Positions 8,779-18,193 are shown, numbered from the stretch's first letter. The stretch: 64,000 nucleotides of DNA from Endozoicomonas euniceicola (GCF_025562755.1 NZ_CP103300.1:2739001-2803000), one strand, 5' to 3'. The notes: a model not told the origin generated them from the letters alone. A program made the numbers and translations.

Positions 8779-9581
8779 TTCCTGATCTCATGATTTCTGA
8801 CCTGTTGTTTCATGCACTCTTCGCTGGTTTTGGTGTGGCTCTGATCGCTGGCCCCCTGGGTTGTTTTGTGGTCTGGCAGCGTATGGCTTACTTTGGCGAT
8901 ACGCTGTCTCACTCGGCCCTGCTCGGGGTCGCCATTGGCTTATTGCTGGATATTGACCTGAATCTTGCGGTTATCTTCTGCTCGCTGCTTCTGGCCCTGA
9001 TTCTGGTACTGATGCAAAACCAGAAACGCATGGCTTCAGACACACTGCTGGGCATACTGGCTCACAGCAGTTTATCCATCGGTCTTGTCGCTGTCAGTTT
9101 TGCCGGTAATGTGCGAATCGATATGATGTCCTATCTGTTCGGTGACCTGCTGGCCACCGGTGTAGAAGACCTGTACTGGATTTATGGCGGCGGGGCGATT
9201 GTGCTTGGTGCCCTGATCTGGCTCTGGCGTCCACTGCTGGCCATGACCGTTCACGCAGAGCTGGCCCAGGTAGAAGGCTTTCCGGTACAAAGAGCCAGAC
9301 TGGTATTAACCCTGCTGATGGCGCTGGTGATTGCTATTGCCATGAAAATTGTTGGCGTTCTGCTGATCACTTCCCTCATGATCATTCCTGCTGCCACCGC
9401 CCAGAAATTTGCACGGACACCAGAGCAAATGGCTGCACTGTCGAGTGGCTTCGGCTTGCTGGGCGTGTCCGGCGGACTCTACGCTTCGTGGCACCTGGAT
9501 ACCCCGGCAGGTCCGTCTGTCGTTGTCGTCTGTTTTCTAATGTTCCTGCTCAGTATGATTTATACGACTATGAGAGAGTAA
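8775..9581 (+). CDS. znuB: zinc ABC transporter permease ZnuB
   Basis: 268 residues with about eight hydrophobic segments, an inner-membrane permease of the ABC-3 family that forms the zinc channel with ZnuC. Family features include GCFVVWQRMAYFGDTLSHSA near the N-terminus and GVLLITSLMIIPAATAQ near residue 195. The start overlaps the znuC stop (ATGA). It is the last gene of the zur-znuCB unit; about 200 bp without a gene follow. Confidence 0.95.
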   Translation: MIPDLMISDLLFHALFAGFGVALIAGPLGCFVVWQRMAYFGDTLSHSALLGVAIGLLLDIDLNLAVIFCSLLLALILVLMQNQKRMASDTLLGILAHSSLSIGLVAVSFAGNVRIDMMSYLFGDLLATGVEDLYWIYGGGAIVLGALIWLWRPLLAMTVHAELAQVEGFPVQRARLVLTLLMALVIAIAMKIVGVLLITSLMIIPAATAQKFARTPEQMAALSSGFGLLGVSGGLYASWHLDTPAGPSVVVVCFLMFLLSMIYTTMRE

Positions 9582-9779
9582 TAAATTATTAGTCAGTCAC
9601 CCGGTCTCAAATAAGTCGAATACGCTGACCGGGATTGTCCGTACATACCGCAATAATTCTGCTTCATTGATGCAAATCAGCTCTTTTATATGGCTATTCC
9701 CTTCTTATTGGATTCTGTTGATAGCTTGTTATTAATAAGCTGCATGAATCCATTACGTTGAGAAAATCCCTTCTTTCCT

Positions 9780-10940
9780 ATGAAAAAAACACTGTTAGCG
9801 GCAGCTTTGATGGCATCATCATTGTGCGTACAAGCTGAGCTTATCCAGCATACCGACCAAATTGCAGAAGTTAAATTCACTGGCTCTACTTACGACTTAG
9901 GCAAGCATGTTGGTGACGTAGCGAACAAGCAAATCACTCGCTCAATTCATCGCTTTGACACCACTCTGGGAGTGATGCTGCCGGGTCTGACGCTTGAAAG
10001 TCTGAGCGAGAACTTTAAAAACGCAGGTGTGTTTGCAAAGCTGCAAAAACATTCCCCTGATGCAGCCGCCTACATTAAAGGCCTGTCTGAATCGATGGAG
10101 CTATCCCCTGACTACCTGCTTGCGGTAGGGATGAGCGATGAAGCCATTCTGGAATCACAACGCAATGGCGGCATCGGCTTCCTGCAAAGTGAGCAGCCAG
10201 CAAAATGTACGGTCATGGGGCAAACCAATGGTGAAGGGTTAGCCTGGGGAGCAGCAAATTTTGATTACATGGCTATTAACTACGAAGGCCTGATCGTACT
10301 TAATCATACCGATGCTGATGGCAAAACCCGCATTATCCAGACCTGGGCAGGACTAATCCCCTACGGTGGTGTCACCAAAGGCGGTCAGCCACTCCTGATG
10401 AACACCATGGCTGATGAAGGAACTGCCCGACAGAATGATAATGGCGACATTCTGGGTAATACTTCCGTACCCAGTTACCATTTGTCCTGGGAAGCCTACA
10501 ACGTTAAATCAGCGGAAGAGTTGAGTAACATCTATAAGCATGGAGAGTATACCGCTTACTTTTCCTATGTTCTGCTGGACGCAGACGCCCGGGCGACAAA
10601 CGTAGAAAATGGTTACCCGACAGAAACGCGAATCCGGCACGAACAAAAATTCGCCCACGCAAATCACTCGCTGTACAAAGAGTACGATTTCGTGAATACC
10701 GAATTTGCCGCCCACTCACTGGAACGCCAAAAAGCAGCAACGTTATTTATGGCTTCCGCCTCCATTGCCACGACAGAAAATCAGGCTATTGAGGCACTTC
10801 ACCGTGAGCCCCTCTGGAAGGGTCGTGGCGACCTGATGGGTACGGTTACGTCAACCTTCTACAGCGTTAACGGCAAAAAGGTAGACATGGCGATCTATAC
10901 GGACGAACGCCATGAGCCTGTCCGTATTAAAAATTACTGA
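9780..10940 (+). CDS. exported C45/NTN-hydrolase-like acyltransferase or amidase
   Basis: 386 residues with a clear signal peptide (MKKTLLAAALMASSLCVQA), so periplasmic or secreted. The fold family appears to be the C45 (isopenicillin N acyltransferase-like) or choloylglycine-hydrolase-like NTN hydrolases: C143 in QPAKCTVMG would be the nucleophile exposed by self-cleavage. It is followed by the family-like segments LAWGAANFDYM, LIVLNHT and WAGLIPYGGVTKGGQPLLMN. Such enzymes cleave or form amide bonds; the substrate cannot be told. The gene stands alone, with a GC-rich hairpin directly after the stop. Confidence 0.65.
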   Translation: MKKTLLAAALMASSLCVQAELIQHTDQIAEVKFTGSTYDLGKHVGDVANKQITRSIHRFDTTLGVMLPGLTLESLSENFKNAGVFAKLQKHSPDAAAYIKGLSESMELSPDYLLAVGMSDEAILESQRNGGIGFLQSEQPAKCTVMGQTNGEGLAWGAANFDYMAINYEGLIVLNHTDADGKTRIIQTWAGLIPYGGVTKGGQPLLMNTMADEGTARQNDNGDILGNTSVPSYHLSWEAYNVKSAEELSNIYKHGEYTAYFSYVLLDADARATNVENGYPTETRIRHEQKFAHANHSLYKEYDFVNTEFAAHSLERQKAATLFMASASIATTENQAIEALHREPLWKGRGDLMGTVTSTFYSVNGKKVDMAIYTDERHEPVRIKNY

Positions 10941-10950
10941 TGATGGTTAT

Positions 10951-10976
10951 GGGTATGCCGGTTGTAAGGCATACCC
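10951..10976. terminator. hairpin between convergent genes
   Basis: GGGTATGCC and GGCATACCC form a perfect 9-bp stem with an 8-base loop, 11 bp after the stop of the C45 gene and before the end of the convergent outer-membrane gene. No clear T run follows on either strand, so it is a terminator-like hairpin and not a textbook intrinsic terminator. Confidence 0.5.
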
Positions 10977-11017
10977 GATCTGGCCAACGAATTCAGTTGA
11001 CCAGATAACGCCCACCA

Positions 11018-12394
11018 TTAAAAATGGTATTGCAGATAGACGGTATTAAAGTTACTGCCACCCTTTATACGACCAAACTGGGATGCCTGTTTAAAAATAG
11101 AAGACCGGTGATGCATACTGTAACCCACCCACAGGTTTTCCAGAGACTTACTGTGGACAAGATCACCCACGTTAGCGTCGAAGCTGACATCCAGATAGTT
11201 CATCAGCTTGCTGCCTTCACTGCCTTGCTTGTCCATTTCCTGCCATTCGTTGTAGGTCAACCTGCTGACATAAGATAAACCTTCCGCAAGACCAAAACGC
11301 CAGCGAACTGGCCAGGTGAAGTTGTAATAAGCCTTGATGGAAACAATCCCTTCCCAGACCGGGTTCTGAACCTTTCTACCGTTCTCGTCTACTTTGTTTT
11401 TTTCATAGTGGTAGACGATACCGCTGTGAAGATAAATATCCACGGGATAGCCCAGCCAACCCTGTCGTAACGGATGACCGTAAAAGACAGAACTCATCTG
11501 ATTGTTGTAGGGATCACGTTCGGATTTAAAGCTAAGGATTTCCCCCATGTCCGACGGTGTCGCCCAGCCATGAGCCCCTCGCAGATAGGAACCTTCAGCC
11601 ATGGCAGGAACCGTTCCAGTGCCTTTGGAAGGCTCATCAAAGTAGACAAAGCCAAGCCTGACAACACCAAAGCCATTACTGTCCACATTGGGCGAATGGC
11701 GGGCATTGGAATCAAGATAAACGTACTCCAGGGCACCGGTTAAATAGAGTCCGCCCGACAATGGGTAACGCAGGCTGACGCCTGCTTCTGCCTCAATGCC
11801 TGCATCAATGTTCTGACCATTGAACTCTTCATAATCACTCAGGCCATAGTAGTAACTGTTAAATTTTTTGGATTTGTAACGCAGGCCTGCTCTCGGTTTA
11901 AGCTCCAGCTTACCGTATTGCAGCTGCCAGTCGTGGCCGGCATAAAACTGTGACCGGGACAGAGAACGGGTTTCGGTCAACGCCTCAAAGCGCCAGCTGC
12001 GACTGTCGTTTACCCGATGAACCCACTGCACCCCCCAGTCCAGGGAATCTTCCTGGTACTGATTTTGCATACGATGAGGGATGCTGACAAAACGACGTTT
12101 AATGACGGCGTTGATGTGATTGTCATCATCTTCATAAGCTTTCACACCCCATTCCAGATCGCGCAGGAAGATGGTTTCGCCTTCATAAAAAATCTGCGGA
12201 ATGACCGTCCCCACAGAATCGGCTCGATCAATCTTATAAGGAATAGTGCTATGACGAAAAGAAACCCCGATCCCCCATTGGCCACTATTTGCCGTAGAAA
12301 CCGTTGCTGTCGTACAGGCCGCTACCGTGAAGATAGAAGCCATCGTTTTCCGGATCATTTTTCTGTGTCGGTCAGTGACATTGTTATTGGGCAT
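11018..12394 (-). CDS. MipA/OmpV-like outer membrane beta-barrel protein, extended
   Basis: 458 residues with an N-terminal signal region (IRKTMASIFTVAACTTATVSTANS). The first about 270 residues resemble MipA/OmpV proteins: GQWGIGVSFRHS, a segment like IPQIFYEGETIFLRDLEWG, and alternating aromatic strands such as GLYLTGALEYVYL. The protein ends in a typical barrel C-terminus (VYLQYHF). MipA/OmpV proteins are usually about 250 residues; here about 190 further residues follow, with GYSMHHRSSIFKQASQFG near the end, which may form extra strands or a second barrel. The function is unknown; this is inferred from family resemblance. Confidence 0.55.
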   Translation of the reverse strand: MPNNNVTDRHRKMIRKTMASIFTVAACTTATVSTANSGQWGIGVSFRHSTIPYKIDRADSVGTVIPQIFYEGETIFLRDLEWGVKAYEDDDNHINAVIKRRFVSIPHRMQNQYQEDSLDWGVQWVHRVNDSRSWRFEALTETRSLSRSQFYAGHDWQLQYGKLELKPRAGLRYKSKKFNSYYYGLSDYEEFNGQNIDAGIEAEAGVSLRYPLSGGLYLTGALEYVYLDSNARHSPNVDSNGFGVVRLGFVYFDEPSKGTGTVPAMAEGSYLRGAHGWATPSDMGEILSFKSERDPYNNQMSSVFYGHPLRQGWLGYPVDIYLHSGIVYHYEKNKVDENGRKVQNPVWEGIVSIKAYYNFTWPVRWRFGLAEGLSYVSRLTYNEWQEMDKQGSEGSKLMNYLDVSFDANVGDLVHSKSLENLWVGYSMHHRSSIFKQASQFGRIKGGSNFNTVYLQYHF

Positions 12395-12451
12395 AGATAA
12401 TTCGGGTAGTTCAATTAACTTTACTGGTAAGGGGAACAGTAATTTGTGAAC

Positions 12452-12482
12452 CTCACCGCTTTCTCTAAAAGATGACGGTGAG
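12452..12482 (-). terminator. inverted repeat downstream of ppaC
   Basis: CTCACCG and CGGTGAG (7 bp) enclose a 17-base loop, about 25 bp past the ppaC stop on the minus strand. There is no T run after it, so this is a weak terminator candidate. Confidence 0.35.
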
Positions 12483-12505
12483 ATATTTATGGCATCAAAC
12501 CCGGA

Positions 12506-13414
12506 TTATGCAGCCAGAGTCTTTTGAATCCACGGCCATGCCTGCTTCTTACGGCTCAGGGTATCTTCCATCTGCACCCAGCGGTCGGCACTGTCGGACT
12601 TCAGCTTTTTAGCCCACTCCCCCTGCGCCAGCAGGCGAGTGGTTGAAGACGTGATATCCGTCAGCATCAGAGCAGCCAGTTTGAAACCGCCTTGTACGCA
12701 GCGAGCCTGTAACTCAGCGTCCAGGGCTTCCATTTTATCTTCAACCTGCTCGAAGCTGGCGATTTCCACCTGACCTACCACTACGTTGGCACCGTTAATG
12801 GCATACTGCTTCAGGTCACGGTCTACCAGGCTGTCGATAGTCAGGCCGTCCAGATTGGTCTTGGCGCGCAGCAGACGGTCAGCAAAGTCATACAGGCTGA
12901 CACCCGCTTCTTCAGCCAGCTGTCTGGCGGCTTCACGGTCTTTATCGATACAGGTTGGAGAACGGAAAGCAACGGTGTCACTGATGATGGCACCCAGCAT
13001 CAGAATGGCAACGGAGCGCTCGATCTTCACGTTTTCCATACGGAACAGGTTGAACAGGATGGTAGAGCTGCAACCCACAGGCCAGATCCACATTTCCAGC
13101 GGATTAACAGTGGTCAGGTCGCCCAGGCGGTGGTGGTCAATAACGCCCATAATATCCGCTTTATCGAGGCCTTCAGGCCCCTGACCCAGGTCGGTGAAAT
13201 CCACCAGCCATACTTTTTCGCCTTCAACACTTCCACACAGAGCAGGCGCTGTAACTCCAGCTTCATTCAGGATAAAGGCGGTTTCACCAGTGATTTCACC
13301 CTGGGCAACCGCAACCGCTTCAAGGCCGCGGGACATTTTCAGCCACTCAGCAGCAACCAGTGATGAACAAATACTATCGGAATCGGGATTACTGTGACCT
13401 ACAACCTGGATCAT
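12506..13414 (-). CDS. ppaC: manganese-dependent inorganic pyrophosphatase
   Basis: 302 residues, the usual length for family II pyrophosphatases of the DHH superfamily, which hydrolyse PPi to phosphate in the cytoplasm using Mn or Co. Metal-binding motifs are visible: GHSNPDSDSICSS at residues 6-18, VDFTDLGQ, the signature DHH in GVIDHHRLGDL, and the C-terminal substrate region with LAALMLTDITSSTT. No CBS or DRTGG regulatory insert is present. It is monocistronic, and an inverted repeat follows its stop. Confidence 0.93.
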   Translation of the reverse strand: MIQVVGHSNPDSDSICSSLVAAEWLKMSRGLEAVAVAQGEITGETAFILNEAGVTAPALCGSVEGEKVWLVDFTDLGQGPEGLDKADIMGVIDHHRLGDLTTVNPLEMWIWPVGCSSTILFNLFRMENVKIERSVAILMLGAIISDTVAFRSPTCIDKDREAARQLAEEAGVSLYDFADRLLRAKTNLDGLTIDSLVDRDLKQYAINGANVVVGQVEIASFEQVEDKMEALDAELQARCVQGGFKLAALMLTDITSSTTRLLAQGEWAKKLKSDSADRWVQMEDTLSRKKQAWPWIQKTLAA

Positions 13415-13483
13415 TATGTTCTCGTGTTTTTAATCTGATAACTTAACCCAGTGCACGACTGTAGGGCTCATTGTTATTCACCG

Positions 13484-13516
13484 TGTTGGGTGTCGCTTCG
13501 CTCTACCCAACCTACG
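13484..13516. repeat. REP-like palindromic element
   Basis: The segment starting GTTGGGTGTCGCTTCGC and ending TACCCAACCTACG has the arms GTTGGGT and ACCCAAC. It matches from memory the dispersed element, read on the other strand as GTAGGTTGGGT followed by AGCGAAGCG, found in many gammaproteobacterial genomes. It lies in the gap between ppaC and the GNAT gene; only one copy was seen here. Confidence 0.6.
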
Positions 13517-13664
13517 AATACGTCGAAGTAACGCATTAGTAGCAATGCACTGGCTTCAAAAAACACGCAGTTTATCGAAGTAAAGGTCTGCTTCAATATA
13601 AGTAATTCGCCATATATCGCTAATTTCAAGGCATGAGCCGCAGGTGCAGTCCCTGAAATTTTTG

Positions 13665-14156
13665 TTATTTGTGTACTAATTCTTTTTGCCAAAACTCTGC
13701 ATTACCAGTATCACCGTCTAACTGATAGGGTTCAAATCCAAATTTTTGGTAGGCTTTTTTTGCAGCGGCATTTCCATTAAGAACTTCCAGTGTGATTTTG
13801 CAGCATTGTCTTCTATTCGCAATGTACTCAATTTTATCCAGAATAATTTGGCTGAGATGTTTACCTCTAAAGTCATATTTTACAGCAATATCATGAATAT
13901 TTATGAGTGGCTTGCACTTGAATGTAGAAAATGACTCAAAACAATTCGCAAACGCAGCAGGTTTTTTGTCAACATAGCAAAGAATGCTAAAAGCATTGGG
14001 GACTTTATTAAGCTCTTTAGCCAGATTTTCTCTAACGTAAGGATCTAATGATTCATTTCCACCCATTGGATCTTTTGCATACTCGTTAAGAAGAGCGGCA
14101 AGGTCTTCAGCCTGTTGTTGGTTTGTATAATCAACTTCTATCACTTCAATGGCCAT
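13665..14156 (-). CDS. GNAT family N-acetyltransferase
   Basis: 163 residues covering a GNAT fold. INIHDIAVKYDFRGKHLSQIIL contains the beta4 strand and the acetyl-CoA pyrophosphate-binding loop (family R/Q-x-x-G-x-G/A, here DFRGKH). ITLEVLNGNAAAKKAYQKFGF is the typical C-terminal signature. The substrate (small molecule or protein N-terminus) cannot be inferred. It lies 8 bp upstream of the sco gene in the same direction but is not part of the conserved cox locus, so it may be a recent neighbour. Confidence 0.85.
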   Translation of the reverse strand: MAIEVIEVDYTNQQQAEDLAALLNEYAKDPMGGNESLDPYVRENLAKELNKVPNAFSILCYVDKKPAAFANCFESFSTFKCKPLINIHDIAVKYDFRGKHLSQIILDKIEYIANRRQCCKITLEVLNGNAAAKKAYQKFGFEPYQLDGDTGNAEFWQKELVHK

Positions 14157-14164
14157 ATAGACTC

Positions 14165-14827
14165 CTAACGCCTGTAGTTTTCATCAACAGCGGTCATGAT
14201 CCGGGTAAGCTTTGCAGGCTCCAGGGGAGGGCGGATAAAACCGTGGTATTCGCCTGCCGGGTTGATGATAGCCAGGTTAGCACTGTGGTCGACCAGATAA
14301 AATTCATCCTCAGGATTAAGCACTGGCGTATAGGGAACATTAAGCTGCACCGTGAGGTTATGAATGTCTTTTACCTCTCCGGTCACACCAATAAAGTCTT
14401 TGTTAAAGTAAGGCACATAACCTTTCAGTTTCTCTACCGTATCCCGGCGAGGGTCAACGGATACCAGCACATACCTCATCTGTTGAGCCAGATTTAGATT
14501 GTCCTGCTTTAGTTGTTTATCCATTCCATTCAACTGGCTCAGTGTCGTTGGACAGATATCCGGACAGAATGTGTAGCCAAAGTACATCAGTGTCCATTGA
14601 CCTTTCTGATTACCGCTGTTGTATAGTTTGCCGTTGTGGTCTGTCAGGTCCGCCATCTGGAAAGACCGGGGCGTTTTGAACACGACAGTACCCATTTTTT
14701 GCAGGTCTTCGAGAGAAAGAGACGGTCTGGTTGAGTATTTATAAAACGTTAAGCCAAACACCATGCCGACAGCCGCCAGAAGTAACAGTACGGTTTTACT
14801 GACATTGCCTTTTATCTGTTTTTTCAT
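14165..14827 (-). CDS. SCO1/SenC family copper chaperone
   Basis: 220 residues, membrane-anchored by one N-terminal segment (TVLLLLAAVGMVFGLTFY). SCO proteins deliver copper to, or reduce, the CuA site of cytochrome oxidase subunit II. The copper-binding CxxxC is in GYTFCPDICPTTL and the third ligand, His, in VDHSANLAII. It is the last gene of the cox locus, in the same place as senC in Pseudomonas. Confidence 0.93.
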   Translation of the reverse strand: MKKQIKGNVSKTVLLLLAAVGMVFGLTFYKYSTRPSLSLEDLQKMGTVVFKTPRSFQMADLTDHNGKLYNSGNQKGQWTLMYFGYTFCPDICPTTLSQLNGMDKQLKQDNLNLAQQMRYVLVSVDPRRDTVEKLKGYVPYFNKDFIGVTGEVKDIHNLTVQLNVPYTPVLNPEDEFYLVDHSANLAIINPAGEYHGFIRPPLEPAKLTRIMTAVDENYRR

Positions 14828-14877
14828 ACGGCTCTCTCTATGGTTTATTTCAGATGCTTTACTGAAAAAGCATACTC

Positions 14878-15765
14878 TTAAAATGTCGTGTAGTGGTCTG
14901 CCAGTAAAAAGACAAACAACAGCATCAGATAGGTGATGGAGTATTTGAACGTCTTAATGGCAGCATGGGGGCGACTGTCACGCATCAGGGCCATTGACCA
15001 GTACAGGAATCGTCCCCCCAGCCCCAAAGCACCGGCCAGATAGAGTAAACCACTCATTCCCGTGAGAAAAGGCAGCACGCTGACCAGAATCATAATCACG
15101 GTATAAAGCACGATATGCAGTTTGGTATAGGCCTCGCCATGGGTGACTGGCAGCATGGGAATATCAGCTTTGGCGTACTCTTTTTTACGGTGAATAGCCA
15201 GAGCCCAGAAGTGCGGAGGGGTCCAGGCAAAGATGATCAGTACCAGCAGTAGGGCATTACCCTCAAACTGTCCTGTTACCGATGTCCAGCCCAGCAGGGG
15301 AGGGGCGGCTCCGGCCAGCCCGCCAATCACAATATTTTGTGGCGTTGCACGCTTTAAGAACGACGTGTAAACCACGGCATAACCTATTAAGGACGCAAGT
15401 GTCAGCCAGGCCGTCAGGGGGTTAACCAGCCAGACCAGAATAGCCATCCCCGTTACGCCCAGAACAAAGGCAAAGGTTATTGCCTGTGCGGGGGCGATTC
15501 TTCCTTCTGCTACCGGTCGCTTGTGCGTTCGAGCCATGATGTTATCAATGCGCCGGTCAACCACATGGTTGATAACCGCTGCTGAAGCGGCTGACAAAGC
15601 GATGCCAGTATTACCAAACAACAGTACATCCAGTGGCACAATACCCGGCGTTGCCAGGCACATGCCTATCACCACAGTCAGCACCATCAGCGCAACCACT
15701 TTGGGCTTGGTCAGTTCCAGATAGTCCTTCCACTGGACGGGTTCGCTGTACGTTACCTTGTTCAT
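14878..15765 (-). CDS. cyoE: protoheme IX farnesyltransferase (heme O synthase)
   Basis: 295 residues from the preferred start. CyoE/CtaB is a UbiA-type inner-membrane prenyltransferase that turns heme B into heme O, the precursor for heme A. The Asp-rich motif is NHVVDRRIDNIMARTHKRP; a second polar loop is HFWALAIHRKKEYAKADIPM. There are about nine hydrophobic segments. An upstream ATG at 15780 overlaps the ctaA stop (ATGA), but AGGAAG six bases before the ATG at 15765 favours that start. Confidence 0.93.
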   Translation of the reverse strand: MNKVTYSEPVQWKDYLELTKPKVVALMVLTVVIGMCLATPGIVPLDVLLFGNTGIALSAASAAVINHVVDRRIDNIMARTHKRPVAEGRIAPAQAITFAFVLGVTGMAILVWLVNPLTAWLTLASLIGYAVVYTSFLKRATPQNIVIGGLAGAAPPLLGWTSVTGQFEGNALLLVLIIFAWTPPHFWALAIHRKKEYAKADIPMLPVTHGEAYTKLHIVLYTVIMILVSVLPFLTGMSGLLYLAGALGLGGRFLYWSMALMRDSRPHAAIKTFKYSITYLMLLFVFLLADHYTTF

Positions 15766-15776
15766 AACAAGCTTCC

Positions 15777-16811
15777 TCATTCATCCCCTGAAACATGTAA
15801 TCGATAATTTAAAGCTACCAGAGACAACAGCAGCAAAGCCCCAAATAAATTATGTGCAACAGCCACCAGTAATGGCAGGTGCCAGACAATATTGCTGAGC
15901 CCAAGCAGTACCTGAACCGTCAGAATAAACACGACGCTGGCTGCTATTTTTTTCAGGCTGAATCGTGAACTATAAGGCAGTTGTCTACCGTATTTGAACA
16001 CTCGGACAGCTAGCAGCAATAGCACCAGCACTGTTATTAAAGCACCCATTCGATGAGTCAGGTGAATAGCCGTTCGGGCAGCAGAGTCCATCTGTCCGCC
16101 CAGATAATTCGGGCCTATCTCCTGAGTGATATCAAACCCTTCTGCAAAGTCAGTGGAGGGCAGCCATTGCCCCTGACACATGGGCAGGTCAGGGCAGGCG
16201 AGGGCTGCATAGTTTGAGCTGATCCAGCCCCCCAGAGTGATTTGGGCAATGACTACCAGCAAGCCTGCTATACCCAACCCTTTTAAACCCTGAGCAGTAT
16301 CCGGAGGCAGCTTTTTCCAGCCCATGCCAGACAGCCGAAGAGTTAGAAGAAACAACAGGCTGAAAGTGGCAAAGCCTCCCAGAAGATGCAGGGTCACCAC
16401 CTGAGGCCACAGCTTCAGCGTTACTGTCCACATACCAAAAGCGGCCTGCAAAGTAATTAGTCCAAGGATAAAGAAAGGGAGAACAACCGGCTGACCCGGC
16501 TCTTTACGGTGCTTCCACGAAACCAGTGCAATACTCAGCACCACCAGAAGTAACAGACCGGCTACATAGCGGTGAATCATTTCCGCCCAGCCTTTTTCAA
16601 CCTCTACGGGTGAATCAGGGAATAAAGCTTCGGCCACGGCTATTTCCCTTGCGGTTTCAGGAACGGTCAACTGCCCATAACAGCCCGGCCAGTCAGGACA
16701 GCCCAGCCCCGCATGAACCAGTCGAGTATAAGCGCCCAATACCACCACAACCATTGCCAGAGCGGTAGCAAACAATGCCAGATAAAAGCCTTTCTTTTTA
16801 GCCGTTTCCAT
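15777..16811 (-). CDS. ctaA: heme A synthase (CtaA/COX15)
   Basis: 344 residues with eight likely membrane helices in two four-helix halves. It oxidises heme O to heme A for cytochrome aa3. The paired His ligand regions are visible (MIHRYVAGLLLL, VTLHLLGGFATF, HLTHRMGALITVL, VAHNLFGALLLL), and the loop Cys pairs GLGCPDWPGCYG and ALACPDLPMCQG are the typical COX15 cysteines. Its stop overlaps an in-frame ATG of cyoE, so the two are likely co-expressed. Confidence 0.95.
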   Translation of the reverse strand: METAKKKGFYLALFATALAMVVVVLGAYTRLVHAGLGCPDWPGCYGQLTVPETAREIAVAEALFPDSPVEVEKGWAEMIHRYVAGLLLLVVLSIALVSWKHRKEPGQPVVLPFFILGLITLQAAFGMWTVTLKLWPQVVTLHLLGGFATFSLLFLLTLRLSGMGWKKLPPDTAQGLKGLGIAGLLVVIAQITLGGWISSNYAALACPDLPMCQGQWLPSTDFAEGFDITQEIGPNYLGGQMDSAARTAIHLTHRMGALITVLVLLLLAVRVFKYGRQLPYSSRFSLKKIAASVVFILTVQVLLGLSNIVWHLPLLVAVAHNLFGALLLLSLVALNYRLHVSGDE

Positions 16812-16860
16812 GTCAGAGCCCCTTATACTGCCGCTGTCGTTATTCTTACTATGAAAAGCA

Positions 16861-17496
16861 CTAGCCGATTTTCGAAGCTTTCAGTAATCGCTTTAAATCC
16901 TGAAGCAGATCACCCCCATACTGCGCAGGCTCATACCCCATCATGACATTGCCAAGGGGATCGACTATAAAATAACGCCCTGTCGGCCACTCCCTGAGGT
17001 CAAGTTCCTTCAGTAAACTGGCTTTATTGGCTTTAAGCCAGAAGATGTCGGGATGTTCCTGCTGAAAGCTGTTGGTCAAGGCCAGTTCTTCATCCGCAAT
17101 AAATGCTCTCACGACCCTGTCTGTTTCTTTGCCAAGCGCAATATGTGCCTGCCGGGTCTGGTACATAGCCTCCTGACAGGATTCAGACAAGCAGTCTTTG
17201 CTGCCAAATACCAAAATTGCCCAGCGTCCATCCAGGTTTGCTTCAGAAAATAGCTGACTTCCCTGTGTCAGGTTCAGCTGTGAAAGCGACCTGGGTGGCA
17301 GGATCAGCTGACCTTTATTGGTTTTACCTTCGGGAACGAGCGCTCCGGTGAAGTACATCAGGTAAGAAAGGCAGATAGCAAAGGCGGGAATCGCAAAAAT
17401 CAGTAACATCTGCCACCGGCCTTTCGCTCTGCCAGACGAGTTATCCGGCTTACTTTTATTACTTGCTTCTTTGTGGTTATAGGTGACTTCCTGCAT
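16861..17496 (-). CDS. cox-locus membrane-anchored hypothetical protein
   Basis: 211 residues with one membrane segment (MLLIFAIPAFAICLSYLMYF) and a periplasmic domain. It occupies the same slot between the SURF1 gene and ctaA as a conserved hypothetical protein in Pseudomonas. The periplasmic part has a thioredoxin-like look (RWAILVFGSKDCLSESCQ, then GRYFIVDPLGNVMMGYEP), reminiscent of SCO proteins but without the CxxxC copper motif. A role in oxidase assembly is an inference from position. It overlaps the SURF1 gene by 20 bp. Confidence 0.75.
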   Translation of the reverse strand: MQEVTYNHKEASNKSKPDNSSGRAKGRWQMLLIFAIPAFAICLSYLMYFTGALVPEGKTNKGQLILPPRSLSQLNLTQGSQLFSEANLDGRWAILVFGSKDCLSESCQEAMYQTRQAHIALGKETDRVVRAFIADEELALTNSFQQEHPDIFWLKANKASLLKELDLREWPTGRYFIVDPLGNVMMGYEPAQYGGDLLQDLKRLLKASKIG

Positions 17497-18193
17497 GCTG
17501 GTGCTTCCTGAATTTGATCATTTGCCAGAGGTAAAGTCCCAGCAGTACCAGCGCCATAGTGAACCACTGAAACGAATAGCCAAGGTGCTTGCCGGATGTT
17601 GTTTTCATGGTGACCGGACGAACCTGTAAAGCACCCGGTTGCCGATCCGCCAGAACCAGCAGCATGGATGGAACTTCCAGGTTTAGTGCGGTTTTCATTT
17701 TGTTGAAGTCCAGTGTCTGAATGCGCTTGGGCCATGATTCAGCCCAGATATCGTCGCCCAGGGTGAAGGCTTTTCCTAAAGGACGATAAAGCGTACCCGT
17801 CAGCTCAACCACCGCTTCCGGTGTTTTAATGTCAGGCAGCGTCTCCCTGGATTCACTGCCCAGCCAGCCCCGGTTGACCAGTAGAGAACGTCCGTCAGTT
17901 GTCGTAAAAGGCATAATCAGCTCATACCCTGCCAGACCTTCATACACCTGATTGTCACGTAAAAAATAACGGGAAGCATCAAACCGCCCCTGTACGGTTA
18001 CAGGCAGGTACATGGGGTCAGGAAAGCGTTTTACTTCAGAGTAAAACAGAGGGGACATAGCCAGACGCTCAGTCAGCATCTGCTCAAGTTCCAGCTTTTG
18101 CTCATAGCGGGAGAACTGCCACAGCCCAAGAAATACCAGCAGGGGCAGTAACAGTATCACCAACAGCGACAACTTGATTCTATACTTCAACAT
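17477..18193 (-). CDS. SURF1 family cytochrome oxidase assembly protein
   Basis: 238 residues with one membrane helix at each end (LLVILLLPLLVFLGLWQFSR and YSFQWFTMALVLLGLYLWQM) and a periplasmic domain between, the standard SURF1 layout. Family segments: FLRDNQVYEGLAGYELIMPF and SLLVNRGWLG. SURF1 helps insert heme A into subunit I. It is divergent from the DUF2909 gene and overlaps the next gene of the cluster. Confidence 0.92.
   Translation of the reverse strand: MLKYRIKLSLLVILLLPLLVFLGLWQFSRYEQKLELEQMLTERLAMSPLFYSEVKRFPDPMYLPVTVQGRFDASRYFLRDNQVYEGLAGYELIMPFTTTDGRSLLVNRGWLGSESRETLPDIKTPEAVVELTGTLYRPLGKAFTLGDDIWAESWPKRIQTLDFNKMKTALNLEVPSMLLVLADRQPGALQVRPVTMKTTSGKHLGYSFQWFTMALVLLGLYLWQMIKFRKHQHAGSHL

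Noticed and set aside
13474..13692. A 72-codon minus-strand frame ending in the REP-like element
   Set aside because: Its end is translated repeat sequence (WVERSDTQH) commonly seen as a false gene end in genomes carrying this element.
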